Source of the DNA: Bacillota bacterium
Lineage (GTDB): Bacteria; Bacillota; Clostridia; Peptostreptococcales; Acidaminobacteraceae
Direction: 5' to 3'
Assembly (NCBI GenBank): GCA_020161295.1
Contig: JAIUOA010000001.1
Coordinates: 418,158-482,157, forward strand
Length of the DNA: 64,000 bases
Positions 17,987 to 27,032 of the stretch are shown piece by piece; position 1 is the stretch's first letter, and the number at the start of each line of letters is the position of its first letter. Made by a program: the position numbers and the translations under genes. Below the pieces are notes generated by a model, which was not told where the DNA came from, did not search any database, and saw only the letters and a program-made list of their open reading frames with translations.

Positions 17987-18793
17987 TTACTCTGCGATCA
18001 GTGCGGCATGTGCCTCCTCGACGATGGCGTTCGCATCGCCATTATATGAAGCGGCGGTCTCACACTTCCCTGCATAAGCAAGAAATTCGATATTGCCCTT
18101 CGGTCCCTTAATGGGGGAATAGGTTAGATAAGACACTGAAAGCTGATGCGCCTGTGCAAAGGTCAAGACGGTATTCACTACCTCCTTATGCACTTTTATG
18201 TCACGAACGACCCCGCTCTTTTTTACATGTTCCCTTCCCGCCTCAAACTGTGGTTTGATGAGAAAGAGGATTTTTCCATCGGGCTTTAAAAGCTTTATCG
18301 CCACTGGCAAGACCAACTTAAGGGATATGAACGAAACGTCAATGCTTATAAAATCAATCGGTACACCAATATCCTCTGGTGTGACATTGCGGATATTGGT
18401 ACGCTCCATATTGGTGACGCGTGAATCATTGCGAAGCTTCCAATCCAGCTGACCATACCCCACATCCACAGCAAACACATGCGATGCCCCATTTTGAAGC
18501 ATACAGTCTGTAAACCCGCCTGTGGATGCTCCGATGTCCATACAGGTTAGTCCAGTCAGGTCTAATCCCAGCGTTTGGATGGCTTTTTCAAGCTTCAAAC
18601 CACCTCGGCTAACATAGGGAATCGGATTGCCCTTCACGATAAGCTCTGAATCTATATCCACTTTCGTCCCCGGCTTATCGACGCGCTCGCTGCCGATAAA
18701 GACGAGTCCAGCCATGATGGTTTTTTGAGCCCGTTCACGGGTATCACATAGTCCTTTTTCAACTAAAAGAACATCAATTCTCTCTTTAGCCAT
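17987..18793 (-). CDS. tlyA: TlyA-family rRNA 2'-O-methyltransferase (S4 domain)
   Basis: An N-terminal S4 RNA-binding domain (about 1-60, RIDVLLVEKGLCDTRERAQ) is followed by an FtsJ-like methyltransferase domain. The SAM motif is CMDIGASTGGFTDCMLQNGA, with DVSFISL further on. TlyA methylates cytidines of 23S and sometimes 16S rRNA. The ATG at 18793 overlaps the dxs end by eight bases and gives 268 residues; the frame continues upstream into dxs without reason to start there. Confidence 0.9.
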   Translation of the reverse strand: MAKERIDVLLVEKGLCDTRERAQKTIMAGLVFIGSERVDKPGTKVDIDSELIVKGNPIPYVSRGGLKLEKAIQTLGLDLTGLTCMDIGASTGGFTDCMLQNGASHVFAVDVGYGQLDWKLRNDSRVTNMERTNIRNVTPEDIGVPIDFISIDVSFISLKLVLPVAIKLLKPDGKILFLIKPQFEAGREHVKKSGVVRDIKVHKEVVNTVLTFAQAHQLSVSYLTYSPIKGPKGNIEFLAYAGKCETAASYNGDANAIVEEAHAALIAE

Positions 18794-20639
18794 GGCGCAC
18801 CTCGTAAATTTTACTGACGACGCCTTCGCGTCCAAGCCCAAGTGAATTTAATAACCCATCCATGTCGCCTTGTTCCACGAATGCATCACCAATTCCCATG
18901 TGATGAATGCGGCGGTTGATTCCATTTGCATTAAGGGCACTTGCGACATACTCGCCCATTCCGCCTGAAATCGCATGGTCTTCCAGTGTAATAATCGCTT
19001 TATAATCACGGATAATGGCGATAACAGACGCGATATCCAGAGGCTTAATCTTTCTAAGGTTCAATACACCCACCAGATCATCACCAACCTGTTCTGCCGC
19101 CTCTAAAGCGGTTTTCACCATTTTGCCAGTGGCGATAATCAGCACTTCTTTTCCTGTTTTCATAACCTCAGGTGATAATTCGTTTGGTAGGACTGCTGGT
19201 AATCGCTCCGCAGCACCACGAGGGTACCTGATGGCGATTGGTCCCGTTAGTTCCTGTGCCGCATATTCAAGCATGAACTCAAGCTCAGTTGCATCCTTCG
19301 GTGACAGTATGGTCATATTCGGCAGATGCGACAGATAGGAAATGTCAAACACCCCATGATGCGTTTCTCCGTCATTACCTACCAAACCCGCACGATCGAT
19401 GCAAAACACGACAGGCGCTTTCTGAATACAGATATCGTGAACCACTTGGTCATACGCCCGCTGTAAAAACGTCGAATATAAGGCGACAAAAGGCTTAATA
19501 CCTGAGAGTGCCATACCCGCTGCCATGGTCACAGCATGTTGCTCCGCGATGGCCACATCGAAAATACGTCCTGGGTAGGTTTTTGCAAACCCGGATAATC
19601 CCGTGCCTTCTATCATGGCAGCGCTGATGGCGACGATTTTCTCATCTTTTTCAGCGAGTTTAGTGAGCTTATCCCCCATCACCTTTGAATAATCGAGCTT
19701 CGCCACGTCCTCTAGAGGCATTGTGGTGTCAAACTTTCCGACACCATGGTATTTGTTAGGCGCTTCCTCAGCAAACGGATAGCCCTTGCCCTTCTGGGTG
19801 ATCACGTGGAGGAGCACAGGTCCCTTTACGTGTTTCATCATTTCCATGTGCTTCATCAGGCTCTTTAGATCGTGTCCATTGATTGGGCCGATATAGGTCA
19901 GGCCAATCTCTTCAAAAAAAACACCGCCATCCACGACGAAGTATTTGAAGCTGTCCTTCATCTTACTGATGAGATCGATGAGCGGTTCGCCCACAGAAGG
20001 CAGCTTTAAAAGGCCCTTCTTCGTTTGCCCCTTCAGGCTGGAGTATTTTTGATTCGTCCTGAGTTCATTGAGCGCGATGGAGACGCCACCCACATTCTGG
20101 GAAATCGACATCTCATTGTCATTGAGAATGACCTTCACGTTTGTTTTTACATGGCCTAGATAGTTAAGGGCTTCAAATGCCATCCCACCCGTGAGGGCAC
20201 CATCTCCGATAATGCTGATGACCTCATGGTTTTCCCCTTTTAAGTCGCGGGCGATGCCCATACCGACGCCAGCTGAAATGGACGTGCTGCTATGTCCTGT
20301 ATCGAAGTGGTCGTGCTCGGATTCATGCCGTTTTGGAAATCCACTGAGGCCCTTAAATTGACGCAAAGTAGGAAAACTCGCCATGCGGCCCGTCAGCAGC
20401 TTATGCACATAGGCTTGATGCCCCACATCCCAAATAAACTGGTCTTTCGGACTGTCAAATACCAAGTGGAGCGCCATGGTGAGTTCCACCACACCGAGGT
20501 TAGACGCAAGGTGACCACCTGTTTTCGAGACAGACTCTATTAAAAATGTTCTTATTTCATAGGCAAGAACGGTCAATTCTTCAGCACTAAGGCCTTTTAA
20601 ATCCTGTGGCCCTTTGATGGCGCTTAAAATTTTATACAT
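18786..20639 (-). CDS. dxs: 1-deoxy-D-xylulose-5-phosphate synthase
   Basis: First enzyme of the MEP pathway, condensing pyruvate and glyceraldehyde-3-phosphate with TPP. GDGALTGGMAFEALNYLG is the TPP/Mg motif, SISQNVGG and VAIAEQHAVTMAAGMAL (catalytic Glu region) follow, and GNDGETHHGVFD is present. At 617 residues from the ATG at 20639 (AAAGGA upstream) it is full length. It belongs with ispH and ispA in the same window. Confidence 0.96.
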   Translation of the reverse strand: MYKILSAIKGPQDLKGLSAEELTVLAYEIRTFLIESVSKTGGHLASNLGVVELTMALHLVFDSPKDQFIWDVGHQAYVHKLLTGRMASFPTLRQFKGLSGFPKRHESEHDHFDTGHSSTSISAGVGMGIARDLKGENHEVISIIGDGALTGGMAFEALNYLGHVKTNVKVILNDNEMSISQNVGGVSIALNELRTNQKYSSLKGQTKKGLLKLPSVGEPLIDLISKMKDSFKYFVVDGGVFFEEIGLTYIGPINGHDLKSLMKHMEMMKHVKGPVLLHVITQKGKGYPFAEEAPNKYHGVGKFDTTMPLEDVAKLDYSKVMGDKLTKLAEKDEKIVAISAAMIEGTGLSGFAKTYPGRIFDVAIAEQHAVTMAAGMALSGIKPFVALYSTFLQRAYDQVVHDICIQKAPVVFCIDRAGLVGNDGETHHGVFDISYLSHLPNMTILSPKDATELEFMLEYAAQELTGPIAIRYPRGAAERLPAVLPNELSPEVMKTGKEVLIIATGKMVKTALEAAEQVGDDLVGVLNLRKIKPLDIASVIAIIRDYKAIITLEDHAISGGMGEYVASALNANGINRRIHHMGIGDAFVEQGDMDGLLNSLGLGREGVVSKIYEVRHG

Positions 20640-20655
20640 AATTTTTCCTTTCACG

Positions 20656-21102
20656 TTAGACGATGAGGTTGGCGATGATGATGCCTAGTACAGCACCCAC
20701 CACCACTTCTGTCGGTTTGTGCCCGATCAGCTCTTTCAGCTTTTCCTCTTCAAAATGCTTATGTTTATAAATATCGAGCAATATGCTGTTCAATAGCTTT
20801 GCTTGCTTCCCCACTGATCTTCTTACACCTGAGGCGTCGTACATGACGATAAATGCCATAATCAACGAGAGCGCATAAACAGAGGATCCCCAACCTTCAA
20901 CGATGCCTATCGCCGTGGAAGCCGCTACAATCGTCGCAGTGTGCGCGCTGGGCATGCCACCAGAACCGTGAAATCGCTCAAGTCTGAGCTCGCGTTCCAC
21001 CATAAGGGTTAAGAGCACCTTAATGGTTTGTGCCAATAGCCATGCCACTGCAGCCGCTAAAAATATGCGATTTTGCACGAATTCATTCAAAAAATCGTTC
21101 AT
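20656..21102 (-). CDS. PAP2-related membrane protein (DUF212/YuiD type)
   Basis: A 148-residue membrane protein with FHGSGGMPSAHTATIVAASTAIG and MYDASGVRRSVGKQA, hallmarks of the divergent PAP2 (acid phosphatase/haloperoxidase-related) family DUF212. A lipid-phosphate phosphatase role, perhaps on prenyl phosphates, is suggested by its position between ispA and dxs but is not shown. GGAGG precedes the ATG. Confidence 0.85.
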   Translation of the reverse strand: MNDFLNEFVQNRIFLAAAVAWLLAQTIKVLLTLMVERELRLERFHGSGGMPSAHTATIVAASTAIGIVEGWGSSVYALSLIMAFIVMYDASGVRRSVGKQAKLLNSILLDIYKHKHFEEEKLKELIGHKPTEVVVGAVLGIIIANLIV

Positions 21103-21113
21103 CTTTCCTCCAT

Positions 21114-21165
21114 TTAAAAGTCTCTATCTGCTAAAAATCTCTATCTGTTAAAAGTCTCTATCTGC
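21114..21165. repeat. three tandem 16-18-bp copies of the ispA 3' end
   Basis: Units at 21114-21131, 21132-21147 and 21148-21165 share the core TCTCTATCTG. The third unit is the end of ispA (residues ADRDF and stop). The other two lie directly downstream, and the outermost repeats the same sense-strand end, so each full unit brings its own TAA. This is a local triplication. Confidence 0.85.
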
Positions 21166-22065
21166 TAAGAAATCCACCAAAGACACTAAGAAGGTGGGCT
21201 CAATCCGAAGCGTATGGATCCTGTCCTTTAATCGGTTAGCAATTTCAGTAATTTTAGCTCTGGTCGCTTCGATACCGATTAAGCCTGGATAGGTAATTTT
21301 CAAGTTTTTTGAATCGATTTGTGTGCGCTTGCCCAGCTTAGTCTCGTCGCCCACGACGTCCAGCAGGTCATCCACGATTTGAAACAGGTGTCCCATGTCC
21401 TTACCGATGGACCTAAGCTTTTCAACTTCCTCATCATCAGCGCCGCCGAGTATTCCGCCAGCCACTAAAGCGGCGGTCAGTAGCTTCCCTGTTTTATAGC
21501 CGTTGATAAAGTCGAGTCGCTCTAAATCTACCGTGGCGTCACTTGATTTTATATCGGCCACTTGCCCGAGAATCATGCCATTGGCGCCAGAAGCACCCAT
21601 GATTTCATGCATGGCACGAAGGTATTTTATGTCACCCGCATTTTCGATTGCAGACTGAATCATCAGTTCCGACGCTAAGTTTAACAGGCCGTCGCCTGCA
21701 AGTATGGCGATATCTTCACCGAATACGACATGATTCGTCGGCTTACCACGTCTTAGATCATCGTCGTCCATTGATGGAAGGTCATCGTGTACTAGTGAAT
21801 ACGTATGGATCATCTCGATGGCCATGGCAAATGGCTCGGTCTTTGAAATCTCTCCGCCATAAGCCCTCGCCATTTCGAGAAGCATCATGGGACGAATCCG
21901 TTTACCCCCTGCATTAAGACTATAGAGCATCGCATCTGAGATCAATTTTCGCGATGGTTCCTCAATCTCAGGAAATGATGTTGTACGGATTAACGCATGA
22001 ATGGACTCACTAAAAGATTGTTCTATCGTTTGAATCGCTTGCTTCACTGCACGGTCGTTAATCAT
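21148..22065 (-). CDS. ispA: (2E,6E)-farnesyl diphosphate synthase-type prenyltransferase
   Basis: Condenses IPP with allylic diphosphates. The first aspartate-rich motif is DDLPSMDDDDLRRGKP and the second DDLLDVVGDE, with GKLLTAA between. At 305 residues it has the length of FPP synthases. I chose the ATG at 22065, with GGAGGAG in front, overlapping the xseB end by eight bases. The last codons are repeated downstream (see the repeat entry). Product chain length is inferred from family and context. Confidence 0.92.
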   Translation of the reverse strand: MINDRAVKQAIQTIEQSFSESIHALIRTTSFPEIEEPSRKLISDAMLYSLNAGGKRIRPMMLLEMARAYGGEISKTEPFAMAIEMIHTYSLVHDDLPSMDDDDLRRGKPTNHVVFGEDIAILAGDGLLNLASELMIQSAIENAGDIKYLRAMHEIMGASGANGMILGQVADIKSSDATVDLERLDFINGYKTGKLLTAALVAGGILGGADDEEVEKLRSIGKDMGHLFQIVDDLLDVVGDETKLGKRTQIDSKNLKITYPGLIGIEATRAKITEIANRLKDRIHTLRIEPTFLVSLVDFLADRDF

Positions 22066-22264
22066 GTGTCTCCTCCTCCGATGTGAGGATCGTCTGAATC
22101 TTCGATTCAGTTTTTTCAAGTATGGCATGGCACTCGCGATAAAGCTTTATGCCTTCTTCAAATACCTTAAGCAGTTCCTCGAGGGGTGCATCTCCGCGTT
22201 CCAATATTACAGACAGTTCTGTCAGGCGTTCAAGCTTTTTTTCAAATGTCGACTTTGCGGCCAT
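22058..22264 (-). CDS. xseB: exodeoxyribonuclease VII small subunit
   Basis: The 68-residue helical small subunit of exonuclease VII. FEKKLERLTELSVILERGDAPLEELLKVFEEGIKLYREC is the conserved core. Its ATG lies inside the end of xseA (23-base overlap) and its end inside ispA, a tightly packed and probably coupled arrangement. Confidence 0.94.
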   Translation of the reverse strand: MAAKSTFEKKLERLTELSVILERGDAPLEELLKVFEEGIKLYRECHAILEKTESKIQTILTSEEETHD

Positions 22265-23483
22265 TATGTCCTCCTAATGCTTCATTTTTACGAATCGATG
22301 TCACAGTGGCATCCAGTTGCCCATCATTAAGGTCGATGGTCAGCATCTCACCCACTGTCACCTGTGAGGTCTTCGAAATCAGGGTTTTCTCTTTGGTAAC
22401 TAAGCTGTAACCACGGCTTAGTACAGCAAACGGACTAAGTGAATCGAGTTTAGTTCCCAGGTGCTTCAGCCGTTCTTTAGAAGACTCTAATTGCCCAAGC
22501 ACTTCGTGGACGAACAATTGCTCCTGGTGTGCGAGAGAAACCTGCATTCGCTGAGTGCTATTACTTAGAAGCCAGCTCAGTTGCTCTGGGCGGTATCTTT
22601 GAAGCTTCGATGCTTCCATTTCCAGCCTTCTACTTACCACTAGGGACATGCGTTGGATGGTTTTGTTCAGCTCAAGATTCAGCTCCGTTTTAGATTTAAT
22701 GGCAATTTCTGCTGCCGCTGAAGGGGTTGCTGCTCTTCGATCGGCGACGAAATCACTGATGGTAAAATCAGTTTCATGTCCAATCCCTGTTATAATAGGG
22801 CATTTGGATTCATAGATGGCTTTAGCGACGACCTCTTCATTAAAGGACCATAGCTCTTCAATCGAACCGCCGCCTCTCGCTATTATGATCAAATCGACGT
22901 CCGTTTGGTTAAAGTACGCGATCGCTTTGCAAATTTCCTCTTTCGAATACTCGCCTTGAACCCTTACCGGATAAATCATCAATTCAGAAAAGTTGCTGCG
23001 TCGATTGGCGACAGAGATAATATCCTGTATGGCGGCACCTGTAGGTGATGTGATAACGCCGATCTTCTCAGGTAACGTAGGAAGGGGCTTCTTATGTGAT
23101 GGATCAAACCATCCCAAAGCCTCCAGCTTTTTTTTAAGTGCTTCAAATTTAATGTGAAGGGCACCGAGGCCCACATTTTCAAGTCCAGTGGCGTTCAGTT
23201 GATAACGACCGTCGCGTTCATAGACGCTAATTTGTCCTTTTGCCTGGACACGGTCGCCATTTTTGGGTGTGAAGTTTAAAAGCTCCATGTAGCTGTTAAA
23301 CATGACACAGGTTAATTTGCTTTGTTCATCCTTAAGCGTAAAATAGGCATGTCCACTTGAGTGCCTCGTAAAATTGGATATTTCGCCCTCGACGATGACC
23401 TGATTGATGATGGGATCCGTGCCTAAAAGCCGTTTGATATAGCGCGTTATTTCTGTCACAGTGAACGCTTTCATTTTAAGCAT
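22242..23483 (-). CDS. xseA: exodeoxyribonuclease VII large subunit
   Basis: Single-strand-specific nuclease large subunit. An N-terminal OB-fold (about 1-100, VIVEGEISNFTRHSSGHAYFTLKD) precedes the catalytic domain with VITSPTGAAIQDI, IIARGGGSIEELWSFN and PIITGIGHETDFTISDFVADRRAATPSAAAE. At 413 residues it is full length. The ATG at 23483 has GGAGG six bases upstream and overlaps the upstream gene by eight bases. Confidence 0.95.
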   Translation of the reverse strand: MLKMKAFTVTEITRYIKRLLGTDPIINQVIVEGEISNFTRHSSGHAYFTLKDEQSKLTCVMFNSYMELLNFTPKNGDRVQAKGQISVYERDGRYQLNATGLENVGLGALHIKFEALKKKLEALGWFDPSHKKPLPTLPEKIGVITSPTGAAIQDIISVANRRSNFSELMIYPVRVQGEYSKEEICKAIAYFNQTDVDLIIIARGGGSIEELWSFNEEVVAKAIYESKCPIITGIGHETDFTISDFVADRRAATPSAAAEIAIKSKTELNLELNKTIQRMSLVVSRRLEMEASKLQRYRPEQLSWLLSNSTQRMQVSLAHQEQLFVHEVLGQLESSKERLKHLGTKLDSLSPFAVLSRGYSLVTKEKTLISKTSQVTVGEMLTIDLNDGQLDATVTSIRKNEALGGHNGRKVDI

Positions 23484-24426
23484 GCGACACCTCCTGCGCT
23501 AACCAAAAAGCCTTTCGGCCGAGTTCAGCGGTGCCATATGCATTATCTCTGGCATATTCGGGCAAGGCATAATAGATGGATTTACCACTAAAATGTTCCC
23601 CTATTTGAGACTGAATAAGTTGATTGGAGGCTACACCACCCGATAAAATCACCGGTTGTCCTGCAGGCATATTCATAATCAACTGCTTTAATAAGTCTGA
23701 GATGGTATTGAAAACATGGCGACAAATCCATGCAGGTGAGGCGGTTCCTATCATCTCCCTATATTTGTTCTCAAATCCCGATAAGTTAAAGGACAGCTCT
23801 TGCTTCAGCTTAACTTTAAAGGAATCATGGTGCTGCACTTCAGATGCAAGCCCATCCATCTCCCTACCACAAGGAAAGGCCATCCCTAGCCCCACACCGA
23901 TACGATCGATAAGCTGTCCGAAATTTAAGTCTAAACTTCCACCGAGCATCTCGACCTCAAAACCGTCCGCTTTAGTTATAACAGATAAAATTTCTGTCGT
24001 TCCTCCCGATAAATGAAGTCCAGTAAAGCGCGCAGGAGCCTCTTTTAATCCACAGGTTCTGATCGCCGCCATCAAATGGCCTTCCTGATGGGAGGTCTGA
24101 AATAATGGAATCCCTAGGGTGTTAGCGATGTTAAGTGAAAACAGCAGACCCGAATGAAAAACTGGCATATAAGAGCCCTCAACAGGGCGTGGTCTACTGC
24201 TCACTGCTACTGCCTTGAGCTTTCTCGGATCGATTTTTTTCGAAAGGGCATCATAAGCCTCAGTCAAATTGTGTACATGTTGAAAAAAGCCCTCAGATTG
24301 GCGCAATCCGCGTTCTCCGGGCTTTACTGTCAACAATTTATTCTGTTCAAACAAGATGCGACCATCTTCTGTTGCCACGACAATCATCGAAGTGGTATAG
24401 CAACTGGTATCCACAGCGAGAATCAT
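23476..24426 (-). CDS. TsaD/Kae1-like ASKHA protein (peptidase M22 family paralog)
   Basis: A 316-residue protein of the TsaD/Kae1/YgjD superfamily. It shows the N-terminal ASKHA phosphate loop LAVDTSCYTTSMIV, the metal-binding HQEGH pair (H113, H117), SGGTTEIL, DRIGVGLGMAFPCG and the C-terminal SGGVASNQ. True TsaD, needed for tRNA t6A, normally starts ETSCDETS. This one departs from that, so it is more likely the second paralog often found between nusB and xseA in Clostridia. Its function is unknown to me. Sequence motifs suggest it still binds nucleotide and metal. Confidence 0.75.
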   Translation of the reverse strand: MILAVDTSCYTTSMIVVATEDGRILFEQNKLLTVKPGERGLRQSEGFFQHVHNLTEAYDALSKKIDPRKLKAVAVSSRPRPVEGSYMPVFHSGLLFSLNIANTLGIPLFQTSHQEGHLMAAIRTCGLKEAPARFTGLHLSGGTTEILSVITKADGFEVEMLGGSLDLNFGQLIDRIGVGLGMAFPCGREMDGLASEVQHHDSFKVKLKQELSFNLSGFENKYREMIGTASPAWICRHVFNTISDLLKQLIMNMPAGQPVILSGGVASNQLIQSQIGEHFSGKSIYYALPEYARDNAYGTAELGRKAFWLAQEVSHA

Positions 24427-24429
24427 AAT

Positions 24430-24816
24430 TTATTCCTTTTCGGCGAAATGGCTTAACACGCCATTGATGAACTTGCCTGATTTATCGTCGACGAATTTTT
24501 TCGCTAAGTTAACCGCTTCGTTGATACTAACCTTAACGGGAATCGAATCATCATACAAAATTTCAGTGATGCCAAGGCGCAGTATAGCAAGATCAATCTT
24601 AGCGATACGATCCAGTTTCCAGCCCTTAAGGTGTTCACCGATACGCGTTTCAATTAGTTCGCGGTTTTCTAACCACTTGCTGATCACTGAGCGGATATAA
24701 TCCAGATCGAGCTCTTCCTCATAATGATTCAGCAGCTTCTCAAATTGATCTTCCTTTTGAATTTCCATTTGATAAATAACTTCCATCGCAACCTCGCGAC
24801 TTCTTATGCGGTTCAT
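24430..24816 (-). CDS. nusB: transcription antitermination factor NusB
   Basis: All-helical RNA-binding factor acting on rRNA operons. [13 protein letters not shown] at the start and the C-terminal [25 protein letters not shown] are diagnostic. From the ATG at 24816 (GGAGGGCGC before it) it is 128 residues, normal length. It is followed after three bases by the TsaD-like gene. Confidence 0.94.
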   Translation of the reverse strand: MNRIRSREVAMEVIYQMEIQKEDQFEKLLNHYEEELDLDYIRSVISKWLENRELIETRIGEHLKGWKLDRIAKIDLAILRLGITEILYDDSIPVKVSINEAVNLAKKFVDDKSGKFINGVLSHFAEKE

Positions 24817-24876
24817 GCGCCCTCCTAACATGAAAACGACTAACTTCCATGAAGCCAGTCCATTTTCTAACGCGTC

Positions 24877-25248
24877 TTATTTCCCTGACACTTTCGTGTT
24901 GATGCCATCTACATGTACATTAACTGCCGATACTGTAAATCCCGTCATGGACTCGATGGCCAACTTTACATTTTCCTGTACTTTTTTAGCCGTCTCATGG
25001 ATAATCGTTCCATAATCGACGATGACACTGAGTTCTATTAAAACGACATTGTCGTTCATCTCCACTTTAACACCTTTATTAAAGTTCTTTTTGCCCACCA
25101 TTTCCATCATCTCTTCTGAAAATGTGCCACTTAATGCTTTGATGCCTTCTATTTCAGCAGCGGCGATTGATCCAATCACTCCGATCACGTCGTCCGCGAT
25201 ATTCACTTTTCCGTGCTTGTATGCGTCTATCGTCATGTTTTCAGCCAT
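24877..25248 (-). CDS. Asp23/Gls24-family envelope stress protein
   Basis: A 123-residue Asp23 domain protein (VNIADDVIGVIGSIAAAEIEGIKALSG, then VELSVIVDYGTIIHETAKKVQENVK). Asp23 proteins sit at the cell membrane and are linked to envelope stress. The gene leads the nusB-xse-isp-dxs series, as in many Clostridia. The ATG at 25248 follows AGGAGG, and a TATAAT promoter lies just upstream. Confidence 0.92.
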   Translation of the reverse strand: MAENMTIDAYKHGKVNIADDVIGVIGSIAAAEIEGIKALSGTFSEEMMEMVGKKNFNKGVKVEMNDNVVLIELSVIVDYGTIIHETAKKVQENVKLAIESMTGFTVSAVNVHVDGINTKVSGK

Positions 25249-25276
25249 GTCGCGCCTCCTTAAAATACTTAAATCT

Positions 25277-25305
25277 ATTATAACAAATTCGCATGGACTA
25301 TACAA
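25277..25305 (-). promoter_or_regulatory. sigma-A-type promoter of the asp23-nusB operon
   Basis: TTGTAT (25300-25305) and TATAAT (25277-25282) on the minus strand with 17-base spacing, ending about 28 bases upstream of the asp23 ATG. Confidence 0.6.
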
Positions 25306-25323
25306 ATGGGTATCTCGAAATTA

Positions 25324-25360
25324 CAAAAAGAAATAGGGGCAAACGAAATGGTTCGCCCCT
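25324..25360 (-). terminator. rho-independent terminator of the acidic zinc-ribbon gene
   Basis: AGGGGCGAAC pairs with GTTTGCCCCT on the minus strand (arms near 25335-25344 and 25351-25360), followed by TATTTCTTTTTG. It lies 8 bases past the stop codon of the gene at 25368-25823. Confidence 0.8.
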
Positions 25361-25367
25361 AAAGCTC

Positions 25368-25823
25368 TTATTTACACTCGCAATCGCAATTTTCATCCTC
25401 GCAACAGTCGCATTCGTCTGTAAACTCGATGATGACACCACAATTTGGACATTCGATGTCCTCGCCCTTATCAATTAACTTACCATCAACAAAGAAAGAT
25501 TCTCCACAATCGGGACACTCGACTTCTTCATAATCGTCATCATCCTCTTCGTCCTCAAAGTCGTCATCATCATCTGATTCTTCATAGATGTCGTCTTCGA
25601 GATTCGCAAGATCTTCGTCGATTGTTTCAAGGTAGTCATCGAGTTCAACCACTGCATCGCTGAGATCATCGAGCTCGTCGTAAACTTCGTCTACTTCATC
25701 TGCAAAATCCTCAAGGACTTCGATGATTTGAAGCAATAACTTGCCCTCTTTCGAGTCTTTACCGATTTCCATGCCCTCGGCTAACCCTTTTAGGTATGCC
25801 ACCTTCTCATGCATATAGCTCAT
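25368..25823 (-). CDS. acidic protein with zinc-ribbon motifs (CD1247-like N-terminus)
   Basis: A 151-residue protein in three parts. An N-terminal helical segment (1-70, MHEKVAYLKGLAEGMEIG) resembles the CD1247-type domain found in Clostridia. A very acidic linker of Asp/Glu follows (about 50-100). The zinc-ribbon-like part has CPDCGESFF and CPNCGVII. A Cys-rich tail (CDCCEDENCDCECK) ends the protein. No enzyme motif is seen. A monocistronic gene with its own terminator, its role is unknown; nucleic-acid or protein binding through the ribbon is only a suggestion. GGAGG lies seven bases before the ATG. Confidence 0.75.
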   Translation of the reverse strand: MSYMHEKVAYLKGLAEGMEIGKDSKEGKLLLQIIEVLEDFADEVDEVYDELDDLSDAVVELDDYLETIDEDLANLEDDIYEESDDDDDFEDEEDDDDYEEVECPDCGESFFVDGKLIDKGEDIECPNCGVIIEFTDECDCCEDENCDCECK

Positions 25824-25879
25824 ATGAATCCCTCCTTATTGGGAAATTATATTAAATGGCCGAAGCCAATTTAACCAAA

Positions 25880-26437
25880 TTAAGCTCTTGATAAATATTC
25901 GCCTGTGCGCGTGTCGATTTTAATCTTATCGCCTTCGTTGACGAATGTTGGCACGTTGATTTCAGCGCCTGTTTCAACTTTTGCTTTTTTAGTGACGTTA
26001 GTCGCTGTATCGCCTTTAACACCTGGCTCAGACTCAACAACTGTCAAGATGACGAAGTTAGGCGGTTCAACTAAGAAGCACTTGCCTTTATAGAACTTCA
26101 ACGTTGCTGAATCGTTTTCTTTAATATAGAGAATCGCATCTTCAACTTGCTCTGCTGAAAGTGGAATTTGATCATATGTTTCATTGTCCATGAAATAGTA
26201 AAGATCGCCTTCATTGTATAAATATTGCATTTCTTTCGTTTCAATGTGTGCTCTTGGGAATTTTTCAGAAGGGTTAAAAGTCGTCTCTCTGATCGTTCCG
26301 TTGATTAAGCTTTTGTATTTCGTTCTTACAAACGCAGCACCTTTACCCGGTTTAACGTGTTGAAAATCCAAAATAACAAAAGGCTCATTGTTTATTTCAA
26401 ATGTAACACCTTTTCTAAAATCACTTGCAGCAATCAT
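25880..26437 (-). CDS. efp: elongation factor P
   Basis: Relieves ribosome stalling at polyproline. Three beta-barrel domains over 185 residues, with the N-terminal [20 protein letters not shown] loop. K of PGKG is the residue at the usual modification site (position 32-34 in the family). The C-terminal signature [29 protein letters not shown] is typical. I used the ATG at 26437 after TTGGAGG. Confidence 0.96.
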   Translation of the reverse strand: MIAASDFRKGVTFEINNEPFVILDFQHVKPGKGAAFVRTKYKSLINGTIRETTFNPSEKFPRAHIETKEMQYLYNEGDLYYFMDNETYDQIPLSAEQVEDAILYIKENDSATLKFYKGKCFLVEPPNFVILTVVESEPGVKGDTATNVTKKAKVETGAEINVPTFVNEGDKIKIDTRTGEYLSRA

Positions 26438-26478
26438 GCTAACCTCCAAAATATTAATTCAAACTCAGACCACCAATA

Positions 26479-26508
26479 ATTATAGTCGTAAACTTTACCG
26501 ATTGTCAA
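26479..26508 (-). promoter_or_regulatory. strong sigma-A-type promoter of efp
   Basis: A perfect TTGACA (26503-26508) and a perfect TATAAT (26479-26484) on the minus strand with 18-base spacing, about 40 bases before the efp ATG. It is one of the best promoter matches in the window. Confidence 0.8.
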
Positions 26509-26528
26509 GAAATCTCCATACTAAGATT

Positions 26529-27032
26529 CTAACAGATGCCAGTATAGAGTGCAAATATTTCGTGGACGATTTCCTCCACGGTTTTTCCATCAATTTCTAT
26601 TATCCCATGCGCAGCGCCTTCATAAAGCGGTGACCTCACTTTTATTAGCGCCTCTAGGCTATGGTTAATAAGAAGTGGACGGCTATCTTCCTCGCCTGAA
26701 AGATTTTTTTCTAAAGTTTGTAGGGATGCTTTTAAATAAATGACAACACCGATTTCTTTTAATGTGAGGGTGTTCGCACCATTTAAAATGATACCGCCTC
26801 CTGAGGATACGATATGCGTCGGCATCCCTTTTAGCCGTTCCACAAGCATGGCTTCTAACTTTCGGAACTGTTTTTCGCCTGAAAGTTTAAAAATTTCAGC
26901 TACACTGAGCCCCTGCATCTGCTCGATTGCGGTGTCCGTGTCTAGCACTGGCAGCTTCAACCGTTCTGCGAGTGCTCGGCCAACTGTCGTTTTACCGGAC
27001 CCCATCATCCCAATCAACACGAGGTGCTTCAC
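26529..27032 (-). CDS. aroK: shikimate kinase
   Basis: Fifth step of the shikimate pathway, ATP-dependent phosphorylation of shikimate. The Walker A motif GMMGSGKTTVGRAL (about 7-20), DTDTAIE, FRKLE and SSGGGI match the family. It is 167 residues long. Its ATG overlaps the end of the PilT-like gene by four bases (ATGA), so the two are co-translated. Confidence 0.94.
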   Translation of the reverse strand: MKHLVLIGMMGSGKTTVGRALAERLKLPVLDTDTAIEQMQGLSVAEIFKLSGEKQFRKLEAMLVERLKGMPTHIVSSGGGIILNGANTLTLKEIGVVIYLKASLQTLEKNLSGEEDSRPLLINHSLEALIKVRSPLYEGAAHGIIEIDGKTVEEIVHEIFALYTGIC

